A stretch of 64,000 nt of DNA from NCBI RefSeq assembly GCF_000499385.1, contig NW_013655347.1:52382-116381 (forward strand). Reading direction: 5' to 3'. The notes beneath the pieces were generated by a model that worked only from the letters and a program-made list of their open reading frames with translations, searched no databases and was not told where the DNA came from. Below are positions 1 through 13,557 of the stretch, piece by piece. Position 1 is the stretch's first letter. The number at the start of each line of letters is the position of its first letter. Source of the DNA: Eimeria necatrix. Its lineage: Eukaryota; Apicomplexa; Conoidasida; Eucoccidiorida; Eimeriidae. The position numbers and the translations under genes were made by a program.

Positions 1-136
1 CTGCTGCTGCTGCTGCTGCTTTGCTGCTCCGAATCATCTGCAGCAAAACCCCCTCGCCGCACTTCCTCGAGAGCCATTTCCATCCGCAGCAGCGCAGCAC
101 GATAAGCAGCAGCACTGAGGCCCCCTCGGCCCACAA

Positions 137-182
<46 letters not shown>

Positions 183-310
183 TGCTGCGTTGCTGCCGCT
201 GCTGCTCGCGGTGGAGCCTTTGCCCTTGCTGCTGCTGCTGCTGCTGCTGTTGCTGGTGGCGGCGCTGTCTGCGCGCGCCCCGCCCTCTCCTCCCTCCCTG
301 CTGCCGCCGC

Positions 311-369
<59 letters not shown>

Positions 370-973
370 TTCCAAGAGTAAGTGCCGTCGAGGCCCGCGC
401 CCAGCAGCAAAGCGCCAGTCTGTTTGTCTTGGTAAAGAATTTGAGACTCTGGCTTGAAGAGCCAAAAGCCCGGGGAATAGCTGCGGGGGTTTTTGCTGCT
501 GCAGTTGAGAGCAGCAGCAGCAAAGTCGGGGCCTTCTGCTGCTGCTGCTGCTGCTGCAGGCAGGCAGCTCGCAGCAGCAAACTCCCCCTCCGGCAAGTGC
601 AGATACGCCCACTGGCTCAGGTACTCTTCGTAGAAGGGGCGGTCCAGTGCAGCAGCAGCAGCAGCCACCCCACGGGGTCTTCTTCTGCTGGAACTGCTGC
701 TGCTTCTTCGGACTTGCCCATTTCCTCCGCGTCTTCAGCAGCAACAGCAGCAGCAGAGTCGTCTGCTGCTGCTCCTGCTGCTGGCACTGTGGCTTCGCTG
801 CAGCAATTATAAAAGTCCAGTTGTGCTGCTTCCAGCAGCAAACAAGAACTATAAAAACGCAAGAAAGGACTCCGCAGCACAAAGTCTGCTGCTGCTGCTG
901 CTGTCTCTCCAAAAAACAGCAAACACTCCCCCAAAGACAAGCCCACCAGCCTCGACTCCATGCACCCACACTC

Positions 974-1013
<40 letters not shown>

Positions 1014-1279
1014 ACCTGCTGCACCTGCTGCTGCTGCACCTGCTGCTGCTGCTGGTGGGGCTGCTGCTGCTGCTGGTGGGGCTGCTGCTGCTGCTGGTGG
1101 GGCTGCTGCTGCTGCTGCTGGGGCTGCTGCTGCTGCTGCTGGGGCTGCTGCTGCTGGGGCTGCTGCTGCTGCTGCTGGGGCTGCTGCTGCTGCTGCTGCT
1201 GCTGAGGCTGCAGAAGGGTAATGGGCTTGTCCCAGGGGCCGTCGGGCACGGAGAGGGCCTTTGCTGCTGCCATGGAGGT

Positions 1280-1312
<33 letters not shown>

Positions 1313-1364
1313 GCCTGTCTTGAGCTTTTGCACCACAGACACAGCAGTTTCGGCTAACGAAGCG

Positions 1365-1402
<38 letters not shown>

Positions 1403-1553
1403 GGGTGCTGCGCTGCTAGTGCACGCCCGAATTGCTGCAGCAACAGCAGCAGCAGCAGCTTTTGCTGCGTCTCCGCACTTGCTGCTGCTGTTGCTGCTGT
1501 TGCCTGTGTGGCTCTGCTGCTGCTGCGGCTCCTCCTCAGAGCTCCTCCCCTCC

Positions 1554-1591
<38 letters not shown>

Positions 1592-1805
1592 GGCTGCCTT
1601 GTGTCTGTTTTGCTTCCTCCTGCGAAGAGCCCTGAGTTCCTGCTGCTGCGTGATGGGCAGCAGCAACTCCGGAGGCAGCAGCAAATCTGCTGCTGCATCT
1701 CTTCGGGGCGGCAGCAGCAGCACTCTTCTGTTGACGCTGTTGCTGCGGCACAAAAACCGCAGCTGCTTCTCAGCAGCAAATTCCAACAACGCCCGCCGCT
1801 TCTGC

Positions 1806-1855
<50 letters not shown>

Positions 1856-1998
1856 CTCGGAGGCGGGTGCTGCGGGTGCGGAGTCTGCTGCTGCTAGCTC
1901 CTGTGTCTCTGCTGCTGCTGCTGGTTCTGCTGCTGCTGCTGGTTCTGCTGCTGCTGCTGGTTCTGCTGCTGCTGGAGGAGGTCTTGACCGTGGCTCAG

Positions 1999-2032
<34 letters not shown>

Positions 2033-2204
2033 GGGAGCAGCAGCAGCAGCAGCAGCAGCACTTTGTCGAATGACAGGTTTGAAAAAGCCAAGGAGACAAA
2101 AAAGTCTGTCTCTGTCGTGGCTTCTTCTTGCTTCCTTTCCCAGCAGCAAATGCTCCCCTGTCAAGTCCACGCTTTCAAACAAGTGCTGCTCCCGGTACAA
2201 ACCT

Positions 2205-2277
<73 letters not shown>

Positions 2278-2540
2278 GCAGCACCAAGAAGCAGAAGAGC
2301 TAAGTCACTGGAAAGGCTTGCAGCGCCGACGCCAGCAGCAACTGCAGCAGCAGCAACTGCAGCAGCAGCAACTGCAGCAGCAGCAGCAACTGCAGCAGCA
2401 GCAACTGCAGCAGCAGCAACTGCAGCAGCAGCAACTGCAGCAGCAATACCTGCTCTGGATTTTGGGTTTGAAAGAACAAACTGCTGCGCGTGGTGCAGCG
2501 ACGGAGCAGCAAAAGTCATGTAGTCCGCCACATACGGCGA

Positions 2541-2587
<47 letters not shown>

Positions 2588-2676
2588 TAGGCGCCGCGAG
2601 CTTTTCCAGCTTCCCCGGCACATGGTAAGGAGCAGCAGCAGCACCGTCAGCAGCAGCAGCACCGCCAGCAGCACCC

Positions 2677-2708
<32 letters not shown>

Positions 2709-2854
2709 TTTGAGCTCGTGTCTGATGCTGCGAAGCTGCAGCAGCCACAAAACTCTTGCTGCTGCTTCTTGCTGCTGCGCCGAAGCCCTCGCCCAACTCA
2801 AGTGGCTCAAGTGCAGCCGCCTGTGGCCGTAGACGTCCCACAGACACAGCGCCA

Positions 2855-2934
<80 letters not shown>

Positions 2935-3401
2935 GTTTTGGGCCTGAGGGCTTCCTGCTGCTGCTGAAAGCACCTGATCTCCTCAGGCGTCAGCCAAGGT
3001 GCTGCTGCTGCTGCTGCTGCTTCGTGCTGCTGCAGCTCCGCATAGACCAGCTGCTGCTGCTGCTGCTGCACCCCCAGGGCTTCTGCTGCATTTGCTGCTG
3101 CAGGCGGCTCCATGGAGACGCGCAGCACGGGCGCTTCCCGCTGCGCCTGCAGCAGCTGCTGCAGCTGCTGCTGCTGCTGCAGCTCCTGCTGCTCCTGCTG
3201 CTGCTGCTGCTGCCGCTGCTCTGCTTTGCTGCGGCTCATGTCTAACATTACATGCCACGAGGGCTTCTTAGCATGCAGCTGCAGCGACACCCGACGAACT
3301 CTGCTGCTGCTGCTGCTGCTGCTGCAGCTGCTGCTGCAGCTGCTGATGCTGCTGCTGCTGCTGCTGCTCACCACACGAAATGCACCCACGAAGTCTTGCA
3401 G

Positions 3402-3436
<35 letters not shown>

Positions 3437-3504
3437 CTGCAGCAGCACTGCTGCCTCCTACTGTGCGGGCCATTTCCACATAGGGCGAAACGAAAGACAC
3501 GCAG
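1..3504 (-). CDS. Unidentified homopolymer-rich protein, 3' end outside window
   Basis: I do not recognise the family. Non-repeat islands on the minus strand look like genuine protein between poly-Ala/Gln/Ser runs: RRVSLQLHAKKPSWHVMLDM, APWLTPEEIRCF, LALCLWDVYGHRRLHLSHLS, SPYVADYMTFAAPSLHHAQQ, and near 560-640 LDRPFYEEYLSQWAYLHL. The first in-frame ATG is at 3473 (MARTVGGSS), but the frame is open up to a possible CAG acceptor at 3505, so an upstream exon is possible. One intron is well supported: the exon ends at 2450 before GTATTG and resumes at 2202 after CTGCAG. Both sides are phase 1, giving NPKSRAG joined to LYREQHLFESVDL. The good frame changes again between about 1.0 and 0.65 kb, so at least one more intron exists that I could not place. 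The gene continues past base 1. Confidence 0.55.
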
Positions 3505-3506
3505 CT

Positions 3507-3538
<32 letters not shown>

Positions 3539-3617
3539 TGCTGCTGCTGCTGCTCAGGTCCAGCCTCAAAGACAGCTGCAAGCCTTCAATACATTAACAT
3601 TATGCAATTGCCGCTGC

Positions 3618-3648
<31 letters not shown>

Positions 3649-3772
3649 CTTGCTGCTGCTGCTGCTGCATCTCCCATCAGCTGCCACAGCGCAGGGACGC
3701 AGGACGCTGCTGCAGCACCTTCATGCTGATGAGTTTGCTTCCGCTTGCTGCTGCTGCTGCGGCTACTGCTGG

Positions 3773-3822
<50 letters not shown>

Positions 3823-3891
3823 AAGACACATGTCTCAACACACTGCCCGGTCCTGCCGCTGCTGGCGGCACACAAGCCCAGTCTAGTGTGA

Positions 3892-3988
3892 AGGGTTTAG
3901 CTAGGGTTTCAGTAGGGTTTAAGGTTTAGGGTTTGGACAAGGGTTTAGGGTTTAGGGTTTAGGGTTTAGGGTTTGGAGGTTAGGGTTT
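3892..3988 (+). repeat. Interstitial telomere-like repeat (GGGTTTA)n
   Basis: Imperfect then near-perfect GGGTTTA units are visible. They match the Eimeria/plant-type telomere unit but lie inside the chromosome, between the start of the minus-strand gene at 3.5 kb and the plus-strand MED14-like gene. They may sit in the shared 5' region of the two genes. Confidence 0.9.
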
Positions 3989-4291
3989 ATCGCTGGCTTT
4001 TTGTGTGCCAAGGCGCGTGTCTGCTGCGGCTGCTGCAGTGTACATACACTGCAAAACAAGTCAAAACTTTTAATTTAATAAGACACTAACACTGCAGCAG
4101 CAGCAGCAGCCACAGCCCCAGCTGCAGCCCCAGCAGCAGCAGCAGCCGCAGCAGCAGCAGCAGCAGCGTAGCAGCAGCAGCAGCAGCGCGCAAAGTCACA
4201 TGTGCATGCACGGGCCTTTGGGCCCCGAATAAGAATTGCTGCTGTCTCCCCACTAAAAAGAATAAATTAAAACTAAGAATTAGTTTTTTTC

Positions 4292-4326
<35 letters not shown>

Positions 4327-4631
4327 TAGAAGGACCCAGCAGCTAGGATGCTCGTGTAGCTCCGGCTGTACGTGCACACCGCAGCAGCAGCAGCAGCAGC
4401 AGCTGCTGCTGCAGCATTTCGAGGCGCCTTCGGCTTTCCCTAACTCTAGCGACTGCCGGCAGCAGCAGCAGCAGCAGAATCAGCAGCAGCAACCGCAGCA
4501 GCAGCAGCAGCACCAGCAGCAACAGCAACGGCGGCGCCACTAGCAACAGCAGCAGCAAGATTCTCAGTAGCAGCAGCAGCAGCATTAGCAGAAATAGCAT
4601 TGGCAGCGGCATGGCAGCAGCAACAACATTT

Positions 4632-4663
<32 letters not shown>

Positions 4664-4728
4664 CGCAGCAGCATTACAAGCAGCAGGGACATTAGCAACA
4701 ACATTAGCATTAGCAGCAGCAACTTCAG

Positions 4729-4759
<31 letters not shown>

Positions 4760-4827
4760 GGCAGAGGACAGAGGCAGCCACAGCAGCAGCCGCTGCAGCA
4801 GCATCCACAGCAGCAACACCACTTCAA

Positions 4828-4869
<42 letters not shown>

Positions 4870-4932
4870 GAAGACGACGATGCATTGTCCCTGAGGCTTG
4901 TTTGTAGCAGCAGCTCCTTGACTTCGAAGGGG
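3989..4932. other. CAG-rich intergenic/5' region, no assigned gene
   Basis: This stretch holds interrupted CAG/CTG tracts, a short AT-rich block (about 4055-4090 and 4240-4290) and a short perfect CTGCAG-rich segment. ORFs here consist almost wholly of Ala, Leu or Gln runs. No island of mixed composition supports a gene, so it is probably promoter and leader of the MED14-like gene. Confidence 0.5.
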
Positions 4933-5587
4933 ATGCAGCACCGCAACAGCGCGTGGGGCTCTGCTGCTGCTGCTGCTGCTGCTGCAGCCCCCGCTGCAGC
5001 AGCAGTGCTTCCTGCAGCAGCAGCAGCAGCAGCCACGCCGTCTTTGCCGACGCCCGCAGCAGTAGGCGCAGCAGCAGCGGAAGCAGCAGCAGCAGCTGCC
5101 GCTGCAGCGGGGCAAGAGCTGCCGCCGGGTGCTGCTGCTGCTGTTGCAGCAGCAGCAGCAACAGCAGCAGCACGGCAGCAGCTGCCTGCTGCAGCACAGT
5201 ACACACCCCACAGCAGCCACTTGCAATATGCCACGCGGCCGCTGCAGCAGCTGCTGCAGCAGGCCCTTTACCGCTGCCGCAAAGACTTGCATTCTTGCTG
5301 CCGCGTGGCGCAGCAGCAGCAGCAGCTGCTGCAGCAGCAGCTGCAGCAGGCAGCAGCAAAGGGCGAGGGCGAGCGCTTCGCAGCCACGGAAGCAGCAGCA
5401 GCAGCAAGCAGCATTCTGCGCACTGCTTTGCTGCAGTACAGCAGACACAGCAGAGAGCTGCTGCTGAAGCTGCTGCTGCTGCACACCCAGTGGCCCGTGC
5501 TGCAGCAGCAAGTCGACAGTCTGCTGCAGGAGACTGCCCGCATGCAGCAGCAAAAGTTCAAAATCAGGGATGTCATACTTACCGTAA

Positions 5588-5620
<33 letters not shown>

Positions 5621-5778
5621 AGTGTGGCTTCTGCTGCTGCTGCTGCTGCTGGTCGTGTTGTGTTGGTGCTCGGCGGGCTCCTGCTGCTGCTGCTGCAGCT
5701 GCTGCTGCTGCTGCTGCTGCTGCTGTTTGGCGCTTTGGCGCTGCCGCGGGTCGCGACTGTGCTGCAGCTGCCGCTGAT

Positions 5779-5810
<32 letters not shown>

Positions 5811-6074
5811 GGGTTTGCATGCTTTCATGCTGCGCGTGCTGCAGCAACAAATGCAGCTGCAGCAGCAGCAGCTGCAGCTGCTGCCGCCGCCCTGCCCTGT
5901 TGATGTGGCTATGGAAGTTCTTGCCACTGGGACTTACCAGCGGCTGCCGCTGCTGCTGCAGCAGCAGCTGCTGCTGCTGCACGTGCAGCAGCAGCAGCAA
6001 ACCCCGGGAGCAGCAGATGAGGACCTTGACGGCATTGAAGAGGCTTATCAGCACCTAGATCGTGGGTTTGCTGC

Positions 6075-6108
<34 letters not shown>

Positions 6109-6169
6109 GCTGCTGCTGCTTTTTCTGCGGCTGCTGCTGCCGCGCCTGCTGGTGGTGCTGCTGCTGTGG

Positions 6170-6210
<41 letters not shown>

Positions 6211-6309
6211 TGTGTCGGCCTTCTCATGCTTGGCGTTGCTGCTGCTGCGAGCTTTCGAGTTGCTGCTGCTGCTGCAACCGCATGTCAGCCTGTTGCCTTC
6301 GTGGCTACA

Positions 6310-6342
<33 letters not shown>

Positions 6343-7523
6343 AGCTGCTGAGTGCGTGGAGACTCGGAAGCGGCTGCAGGACTCTTTGCTGCTGCAGCTG
6401 CACACTGCGTCGCTGCAGCAGCAGGATCAGGTGTCTGTACACCTGAGAAGCAACGGCAGCATTCATTTGCTGCTGCAGCACCTTTGCGCAATGGAGGCCG
6501 TCTCTGACATTGCCAGGCAAGCCAGCTAGCTAGCCAGCTAGCTAGCTAGCTAGCTAGCCAGTTAGCTAGCTAGCTAGCTAGCTAGCTAGTCAGCTAGCTA
6601 GCCAGTTAGCTAGCTAGCGAGCGAGCTAGCTATTTGGCCAGCTAGTCAGCCAGCTAGCTATCTAGCTAGTTAGTTAGCTAGCTAGCTAGCTGGCCAGTTG
6701 GCTAGCTAGCCAGTTAGATTAACTAGCTAGCTAGCTATCCAACAAGCTAGCTAGCTGGCTAGCCAGTTGGCTAGCTAGCTAGCTAACTAGCCAGTTAGCT
6801 AATCAGCCAGCTAGCTGTTTAGCTAGCTAGTCACTTGGCTAGCTAGCCAGCTAGCTAGCTAGCGTGGGTGTCTGTAGTTGCATGCGCGCGGCTAGCTAGC
6901 CTTATGGTGGAGATCTGCTGCTGCTGCTGCTGCTGCTGCTGCAGTTTGCAGGTGCTGCGGGTGAACCTGATTTTGCTGCTGCGCCTTGGCTTCGCCGTTT
7001 CAGCAGCAACAGCTGCAACTCCTGCTGCTCCTGCTGCTGCTGCAGCAGCAGATTTGAATGCACTCTCAGTGGCTATCTTCAGGCAAAACACCAGGGCAGC
7101 TGTTGAAAGAGCAAATGTAAGTTTGCTGCTGCTGCTGCTGCTGCTGCTGCTGAGGCAGTTGCTGCTGCTGCAGCTGCTGTGGCTGTTGCTGGACAAGTTC
7201 GGAGAAGTGCTGCTAACTAACTGTGCTGCTGCTGCTGCTGCTGCTGCTGCTGTGGCTGTTGCTGGACAAGTTCGGAGAAGTGCTGCTAACTAACTGTGCT
7301 GCTGTTGCTGCTGCTGCTGCTGCTGCAGCTGGAGCGAGGCCGCGTAGAGCTAGCAGAGTTAAAGGCGAAAACAGCAGCAGCAAACCGCAGCAGCAGAGAG
7401 GACCTGCTGCAGCAGCTTCGGGTTATTCAAGAGGCAGCAGCCCGGCTCGGTGTGGCGCTGCCAGAAGAGGCCATTGCTGCTGCTGCTGCTGCACAAGATG
7501 GCGATGGAAGCAGCAGCAGCGCT

Positions 7524-7559
<36 letters not shown>

Positions 7560-7848
7560 TCCATCGCGGTGCGGCCGGACAGCCATGAGGCCTCCAAAAG
7601 CGAGATGACGGGCGGAACTGCGCAAGCAGCAGCAGCAGCAGCAGCAGAGGCGGAAGCAGCACCCGAAGCAACAGCAGCAGCAGCAGCAGAAGCAGCAGCA
7701 GAAGCTGCAGCAGCGGAGGCGCCGCTGCAGCCCTTTGACGCCTTCGGGTGTCTCTACCGGGAGACGCGGCGGGTGCTGTTTTGCTGCTGCTTAGATTTGC
7801 TGCAGCAGCAGGCGATGCGGCACCTTGCCGTGGCAGCAGCACTTGCTG

Positions 7849-7885
<37 letters not shown>

Positions 7886-7971
7886 GCACTGCAGGGAGTC
7901 GCTCCTGCACTTCGTGGTGTATGTGGCTTTGTCTCACAGCGGCGCAATTGTCTCTTCCGGTGTCTCCTCAG

Positions 7972-8008
<37 letters not shown>

Positions 8009-8279
8009 TCCTGCTGCGGACTCCGCTGCTACTGCTGCTGACGCAAACGCAGAAGCAGCAGAGGACTCGGCGCTGCAGCTGGGCGAGTCTGCTGCTGCTG
8101 CTGCAGGCCCGACTGCAGCAGCAGCAGGAGCCTTCGTGCCTCTGTCAACAGCAGCAGCTGCTGCTGCTGCTGCTGCTGCTGGGGGCCCCGCAAGGCGAGT
8201 GCTGCTGCAGCTTTCTATCTTGAGGGATTTTGATGTCTCTTGTGGGGGCCTGCGGCCTGCTGTATACTTTGCTGCCCGG

Positions 8280-8311
<32 letters not shown>

Positions 8312-8416
8312 GGAGGCAGCAGCAGCAGCAGCAGCAGCAGGCCCGCAACACAGCGTGCAGCCCCACGCGGCCTTCTCTGCAGATGGCGGCCTGGCTATGG
8401 AGGAAGCAGCGGGCGA

Positions 8417-8456
<40 letters not shown>

Positions 8457-8578
8457 CAGCAGCAGCAGCAGCAGCAGGAGCTGCGGTCAGAAGGAGTAAC
8501 TCTGCAGTTCTCTGTGAACCTACAGACCTTCAACGAGCTGTCTGTACACCTGTGGCCGCTGCACTCCCTGGTGGAGCT

Positions 8579-8631
<53 letters not shown>

Positions 8632-8938
8632 TGACTGCAGCAGACATGTTCGCGCTGCGAGTGCTGCAGCAGCAAAGCTGTTGGCGCAACCTGCAGCAGT
8701 GGCGGGGAGACCGCATGCAGCTGGAGCAGTGGCTAGCTGAAGCAGCAGCAGCACTGGGTCTGCTGCAGCTGCTGACGCTGGCCTTCTACCTTTCTCCCGC
8801 TGCAGCAGCAGCAGCAGTTGCTGCTGCTGCTGCTGCGCCGCCGCCGCCTGCTGCTGCACTTGCTGCTGCTGCTGCCCCCGACTCCCTCCAGATTATAGTC
8901 GAGGGCGCGCAAATACCCCCGCCAAGCCCCGCCCCCTC

Positions 8939-8994
<56 letters not shown>

Positions 8995-9303
8995 TATTTG
9001 GCGGTTCCAGCTCGCTGCGGCTGATGTACAGCGGACTTGAGTGCAGCTTGAGTGTCTCAATGACTAGTGGGGCTTTGCTGCTGCAGTGCTTGTGGCTGCC
9101 GCCGCGGCTGCAGCAGCTGCTGCAGCAAGCAGCAGCAGCACACGTGGGCGATCTGCTGCTGCTGCTGCCGCTGCTGCGCCGCCTTGCCTTCTGCATGCGC
9201 TTTGCGCAGCAAGCAGCAGCAGCAGGAGTCGCGGTGCTGCCAGCAGCAGAGGTAGGAGCAGCAAGATGGCGCGCGCCAGCAACAGCAGCAACTGCTGCTG
9301 CTG

Positions 9304-9337
<34 letters not shown>

Positions 9338-9512
9338 ACCACACCCAGAGAGTGTCTTCGCTACAGAAGCAATAGACGCGCTGCAGCAGCTGCTGCACTG
9401 TGGGCAGCACCAGGGAACTGCTGCTGCTGCTTCCAAGCCTCAGCAGCAGCAGCAGCAGCAGCGCAGCGTAGCTGCTGACAGCAAGACTGCAACGCTGTTT
9501 CTACGCCTTAAG

Positions 9513-9550
<38 letters not shown>

Positions 9551-10765
9551 GCAGCAGCATGCAACTGTCGCTGTTGTTGTAGATGGTGAGCGCCGCATTT
9601 CGGCCACTTACTTGCTTGTTGCTGCTGGCAGCAGAGGCGCAGCAACAGCAGCAGCAGCAGCAGCAGCAGCACTTGGAGTGCCTGGTGCTGCTTCCAGCAG
9701 CAGCAGCGCGGTGAAGCAGCAAGGCAGCATATTCGCCACCTTGCGATTGGCGCATCCTCCTCTTAGCCTGCAGCTGCAGCAGCAGCAGCAGCAACAGCAG
9801 CAACAGCAGCAGCAACAGCAGCAGCAGCAGAAAATGGAGCAGGAGATTAGCATGTGTGTGACGGTGCAGCAATACGTTGCAGCGCTGCAGCAGCTGCTGC
9901 AGCAGCAGCAGCCAGTGGTTGCTGCGCTGCAGCAGCTAGCGCAGCAGCTGCCAGCCTCAGTGGATTGCTGCTTAGAGCCTTTCTGTCCGGCTGACGAGGG
10001 TGCTGCTGCTGCTGCTGCTGCTGCATGCGCAGCAGCAGCAGCAGCAGCAGGCGATGAGGAACCTTCAATAGCAGAGATTTCGCTGACGAGAGAACTGCTG
10101 CTGCAGCAGCTGCAGGCAGCTAAAATTGAGGGCGAGAAGGCGGAGCAGGGTCTGCAGCAGCAGCAGCAGCAGCTGCAGCAGCTGCAGCAGCAGCAGCAGC
10201 AACAGGGGCAGGAAGGACTGTTGCTGCAGTGGAGCTTGCAGCAGCAGCCAACAGTGCTGCTGAAGTGCAACACTGGCGAACCAGGGGACGGTGCAGCAGC
10301 TGCTGCTGCTGCAGCTGCTGCTGCTGCTGCAGCGGTTGCTCAGCAAGAGGAAACAACTGAGGAGCAGCAGCAGCAGCAGCAACCTTGGCTGGTGTACATA
10401 CACCGCAAAAGGCCTGCAGTCTCCTTTGTTGCTGTTCCCCGAGCAGCAGCAAACTCCTGCTGCTTCTCGTTGCTGCTGCAGCAGCAGGAAGTTGCGCGGT
10501 GCACGCTGCTGCCAAGTCAGCAGCACGTAAGGTGGCAGCAGCAGCAGCAGCAGCTGCAGCAGCAGCTGCTGCTGCAGCTGCCGCCGGTTCGTAACGATGT
10601 GTCAGTCTCCTGCGTGCTGCACCAAGCTGAGAAGCTGCAGCAGCCGCAGCTGCTGCAGCAGCAGCAGCAGCAGCAGGAACTCCAGCAGCAATGGTACTAC
10701 TGCAGCAGCAGCGCCGCCACGTCCCCGCTGGTTTCGGGGCAGCCTGCAGCTGCTGCTGTTACAGC

Positions 10766-10797
<32 letters not shown>

Positions 10798-11353
10798 TGA
10801 GCCCCGTGCTGGCGGCAGCAGCAGCAGCACAGGAGCTTGCAATATTTCGTTTGCTGCAGGAGGAGGCAGCAGAACTGCAGCAGCAATGGAGAGAAGTGCT
10901 GCTGCTGCAGCACTGCTGCCCCTTCTCGCTGCAGTTCCGTCTGCGGCTGCTGCACGGGCGCGCGTTGCTGCACACAGCAGCAGCAGCAGCAGCAGCAGCA
11001 ACACCGGGAGCAGCAGCAGCAGCAACTGCTGCTGCTGAGCGCGAAGCAGAAGCACAGCAAGAAACAGTTTGTTTGCGCTTTAGCGTATGCAGGCAGCAGC
11101 AGCGGCAGCAGCAGCAGCAGCAGCGCGAAACTGTGGTGGAAGTCAGCAGCAGCAACGTGCTGTTGCAGCAGCTGCTGCAGCAGCTGCTGCAGCAGCTGCT
11201 GGGCACTGCAGCAGCAGCAGAACAGATCCACAGCAGCAGAAGGCCGCTGCGGCAGCTGCTGCGCCTGCTGCTGTGTGGGGCGGAGTTCCTCTGCTGCTGC
11301 TACAGGCTGCCTGCTGCGCTGCTGTGTTACAAGTCCATCGGGCAGCAGCAGCC

Positions 11354-11386
<33 letters not shown>

Positions 11387-11590
11387 GGCGAAGCAGCAGC
11401 AGCTCGTACTGCAGCAGTGGTGCCACGCAGCAGAAGCAGCAAAGGGAGGAGGGGTCTCGCTGCTGCCGTTTTACGTGGAGGCATCTGCAGCAAGTCGCGT
11501 TGCAGCAGCAGCAGCAGCAGCAGCAGCAGACGCAGCTGTTGCTGCTGCCGTCGCGGGGGGCGGCGTAGCGCCCGCCGCAGTCGAGGCCGA

Positions 11591-11621
<31 letters not shown>

Positions 11622-11780
11622 CCTGCTGCACCTGCAGGAGACTGCGCAGCAGCAGACTTTTTGCTGCCTTGTCTCATGCTGCACTTGGAGGGGCTGCCGC
11701 CGCTGCTGCTGCGGCAGCACGCGCGCTGCCGCTCTCTGGTGTCTATACACCTCGTCATTGAGGAGACGCGGCAGCTCAGG

Positions 11781-11836
<56 letters not shown>

Positions 11837-11905
11837 GCAGCGGGGAGGGCCTCCGAAGCAGCAGTCGACACAGACCATCACCTACTTCTCCCCTGCGAGT
11901 CTGGC

Positions 11906-11971
<66 letters not shown>

Positions 11972-12092
11972 TGCAGCGCTGTACCCCGAGGACTTTGTGG
12001 TGGGTCTTTCCCACGTGCTGCAGCAGTTCGCTACTGTGGCTTCCGCGGTGGTAGCGCCGCAGCAGCAGCCAGACGACAGCAGCAGCAGCAGC

Positions 12093-12133
<41 letters not shown>

Positions 12134-12460
12134 GCGCCACTTGGTAGGGGGCCACGGCAGGAGGTGTCTGTACACCCCACAAAAGCTGCGAGCTTCTCGG
12201 CGGGTAAATTCGCCGCCGTGTTTGGAGTGTATAGCCAGCTCAGCAGCAGCAACAGTTTTGGTGTGGCCGGGGCTGCTGCTGCAGCAGCTGCTGCTGCCCC
12301 TGCTGCAGGTCTGCAAGCTCTACATCTCCTTTGCTGCTGCTGCTGCTGCTTTCAGCCCCAGCGACAGAAGCAGCAGAATTTGCTTTGCTGCTGCAGCGCC
12401 AAACCAGCTGCTGCTCAGCAGCGGCTCCCCTGTAGCTTCACTCGACATCTCCCCCGCACC

Positions 12461-12505
<45 letters not shown>

Positions 12506-12668
12506 ACAGCAGCCGCAGCAGCAGCAGCAGTGTACGAAGATTGTGCTGTCGCTGTCCCTTCATTGCCTCCAAGAGGCACTTGTCTCACCGGGACTGCAGC
12601 AGCAGCAGCAGCAGCAGCAGCTTAAACACGATCATCAGCAGCAGCAGCAGCAGCAGCTCGTTGAACAA

Positions 12669-12707
<39 letters not shown>

Positions 12708-13293
12708 ACGACTGTGTTCTACATGCATTGGTCAGATGCGCTCACTGAGTCGATGCTGCTGCCTCTAAATGAGCAGCTGCAGAAAGGTTCCTCCTTTGCT
12801 GCTGCTGCTGCTGCAGCTTCTGCTGCTGCTGCTGCAGCAGATGCTGCTGATGAAAAGAGCTGCAAGCCCATCACTGTCAAGCTGGAAGGGGTCTCCCCGG
12901 CAGACCTGGCAATGCAGCAGCAGCAGCAGCAGGTGCAGCAGCAGCAGCAGCAGCAGCAGCAGATCCCGCAGCGGCAGCAGCAAATCTGTCGCTGCTGCGG
13001 CGAAGTTTGCAGCAGCTCCCCTGTGCTGCTACGTGGTGAAGCTGTGGCAGACACTGAGAGGTGAGGCCAGCAGCAGCAGCAGCAGCAGCAGCTGTTGCAG
13101 CAGCAGCAGCAGCAGCAGCTGTTGCAGCAGCAGCAGCAGCAGATGCTGCTGCTGTTGCAGCAGCAGTAGTAATAACGTGCGCTCATGGGGATCCCCTGCG
13201 CATTGAAGATGCTTTTGCTGCTGCTGCTGCTGCTGCTGCTGCAGACTCTTGATGCTGAACCTGCAGGCATTGCTGCTGCTGTTGCTGCTTACG

Positions 13294-13325
<32 letters not shown>

Positions 13326-13512
13326 CTCAGGTTGGAGCGTGCTGCTCCGTTTGCGCAGCTGCTGCTGCAGATGAACTGGGAAGGCAGAGGCACTGCAGTG
13401 CTGCAGCAGTTCGTGCGGTGAGCAGCAGCAGCAGCAGCAGCTGCTGCAGCAGCAGGTGCCAGTGTGGGGTGGCCCTCCTTGCTGTGTCGTGTTTGCTTGG
13501 TATCGAGTTGAC

Positions 13513-13557
<45 letters not shown>

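Noticed and set aside
34..969. Long minus-strand ORF rich in Gln/Cys near the left edge
   Set aside because: The true frame at 560-640 is a different one (LDRPFYEEYLSQWAYLHL); this ORF is mostly CAG read in a frame without mixed islands.
3892..3988. Telomere-like block as a true chromosome end
   Set aside because: Genes continue on both sides, so it is interstitial.
4343..6054. Minus-strand ORFs of 354 and 489 codons over the MED14 5' exons
   Set aside because: They are antisense CAG tracts; the plus strand carries the MED14-like motifs and matching splice phases.
10602..12182. 526-codon minus-strand ORF inside the MED14-like exon
   Set aside because: It consists of Leu/Cys homopolymers antisense to a phase-supported exon.
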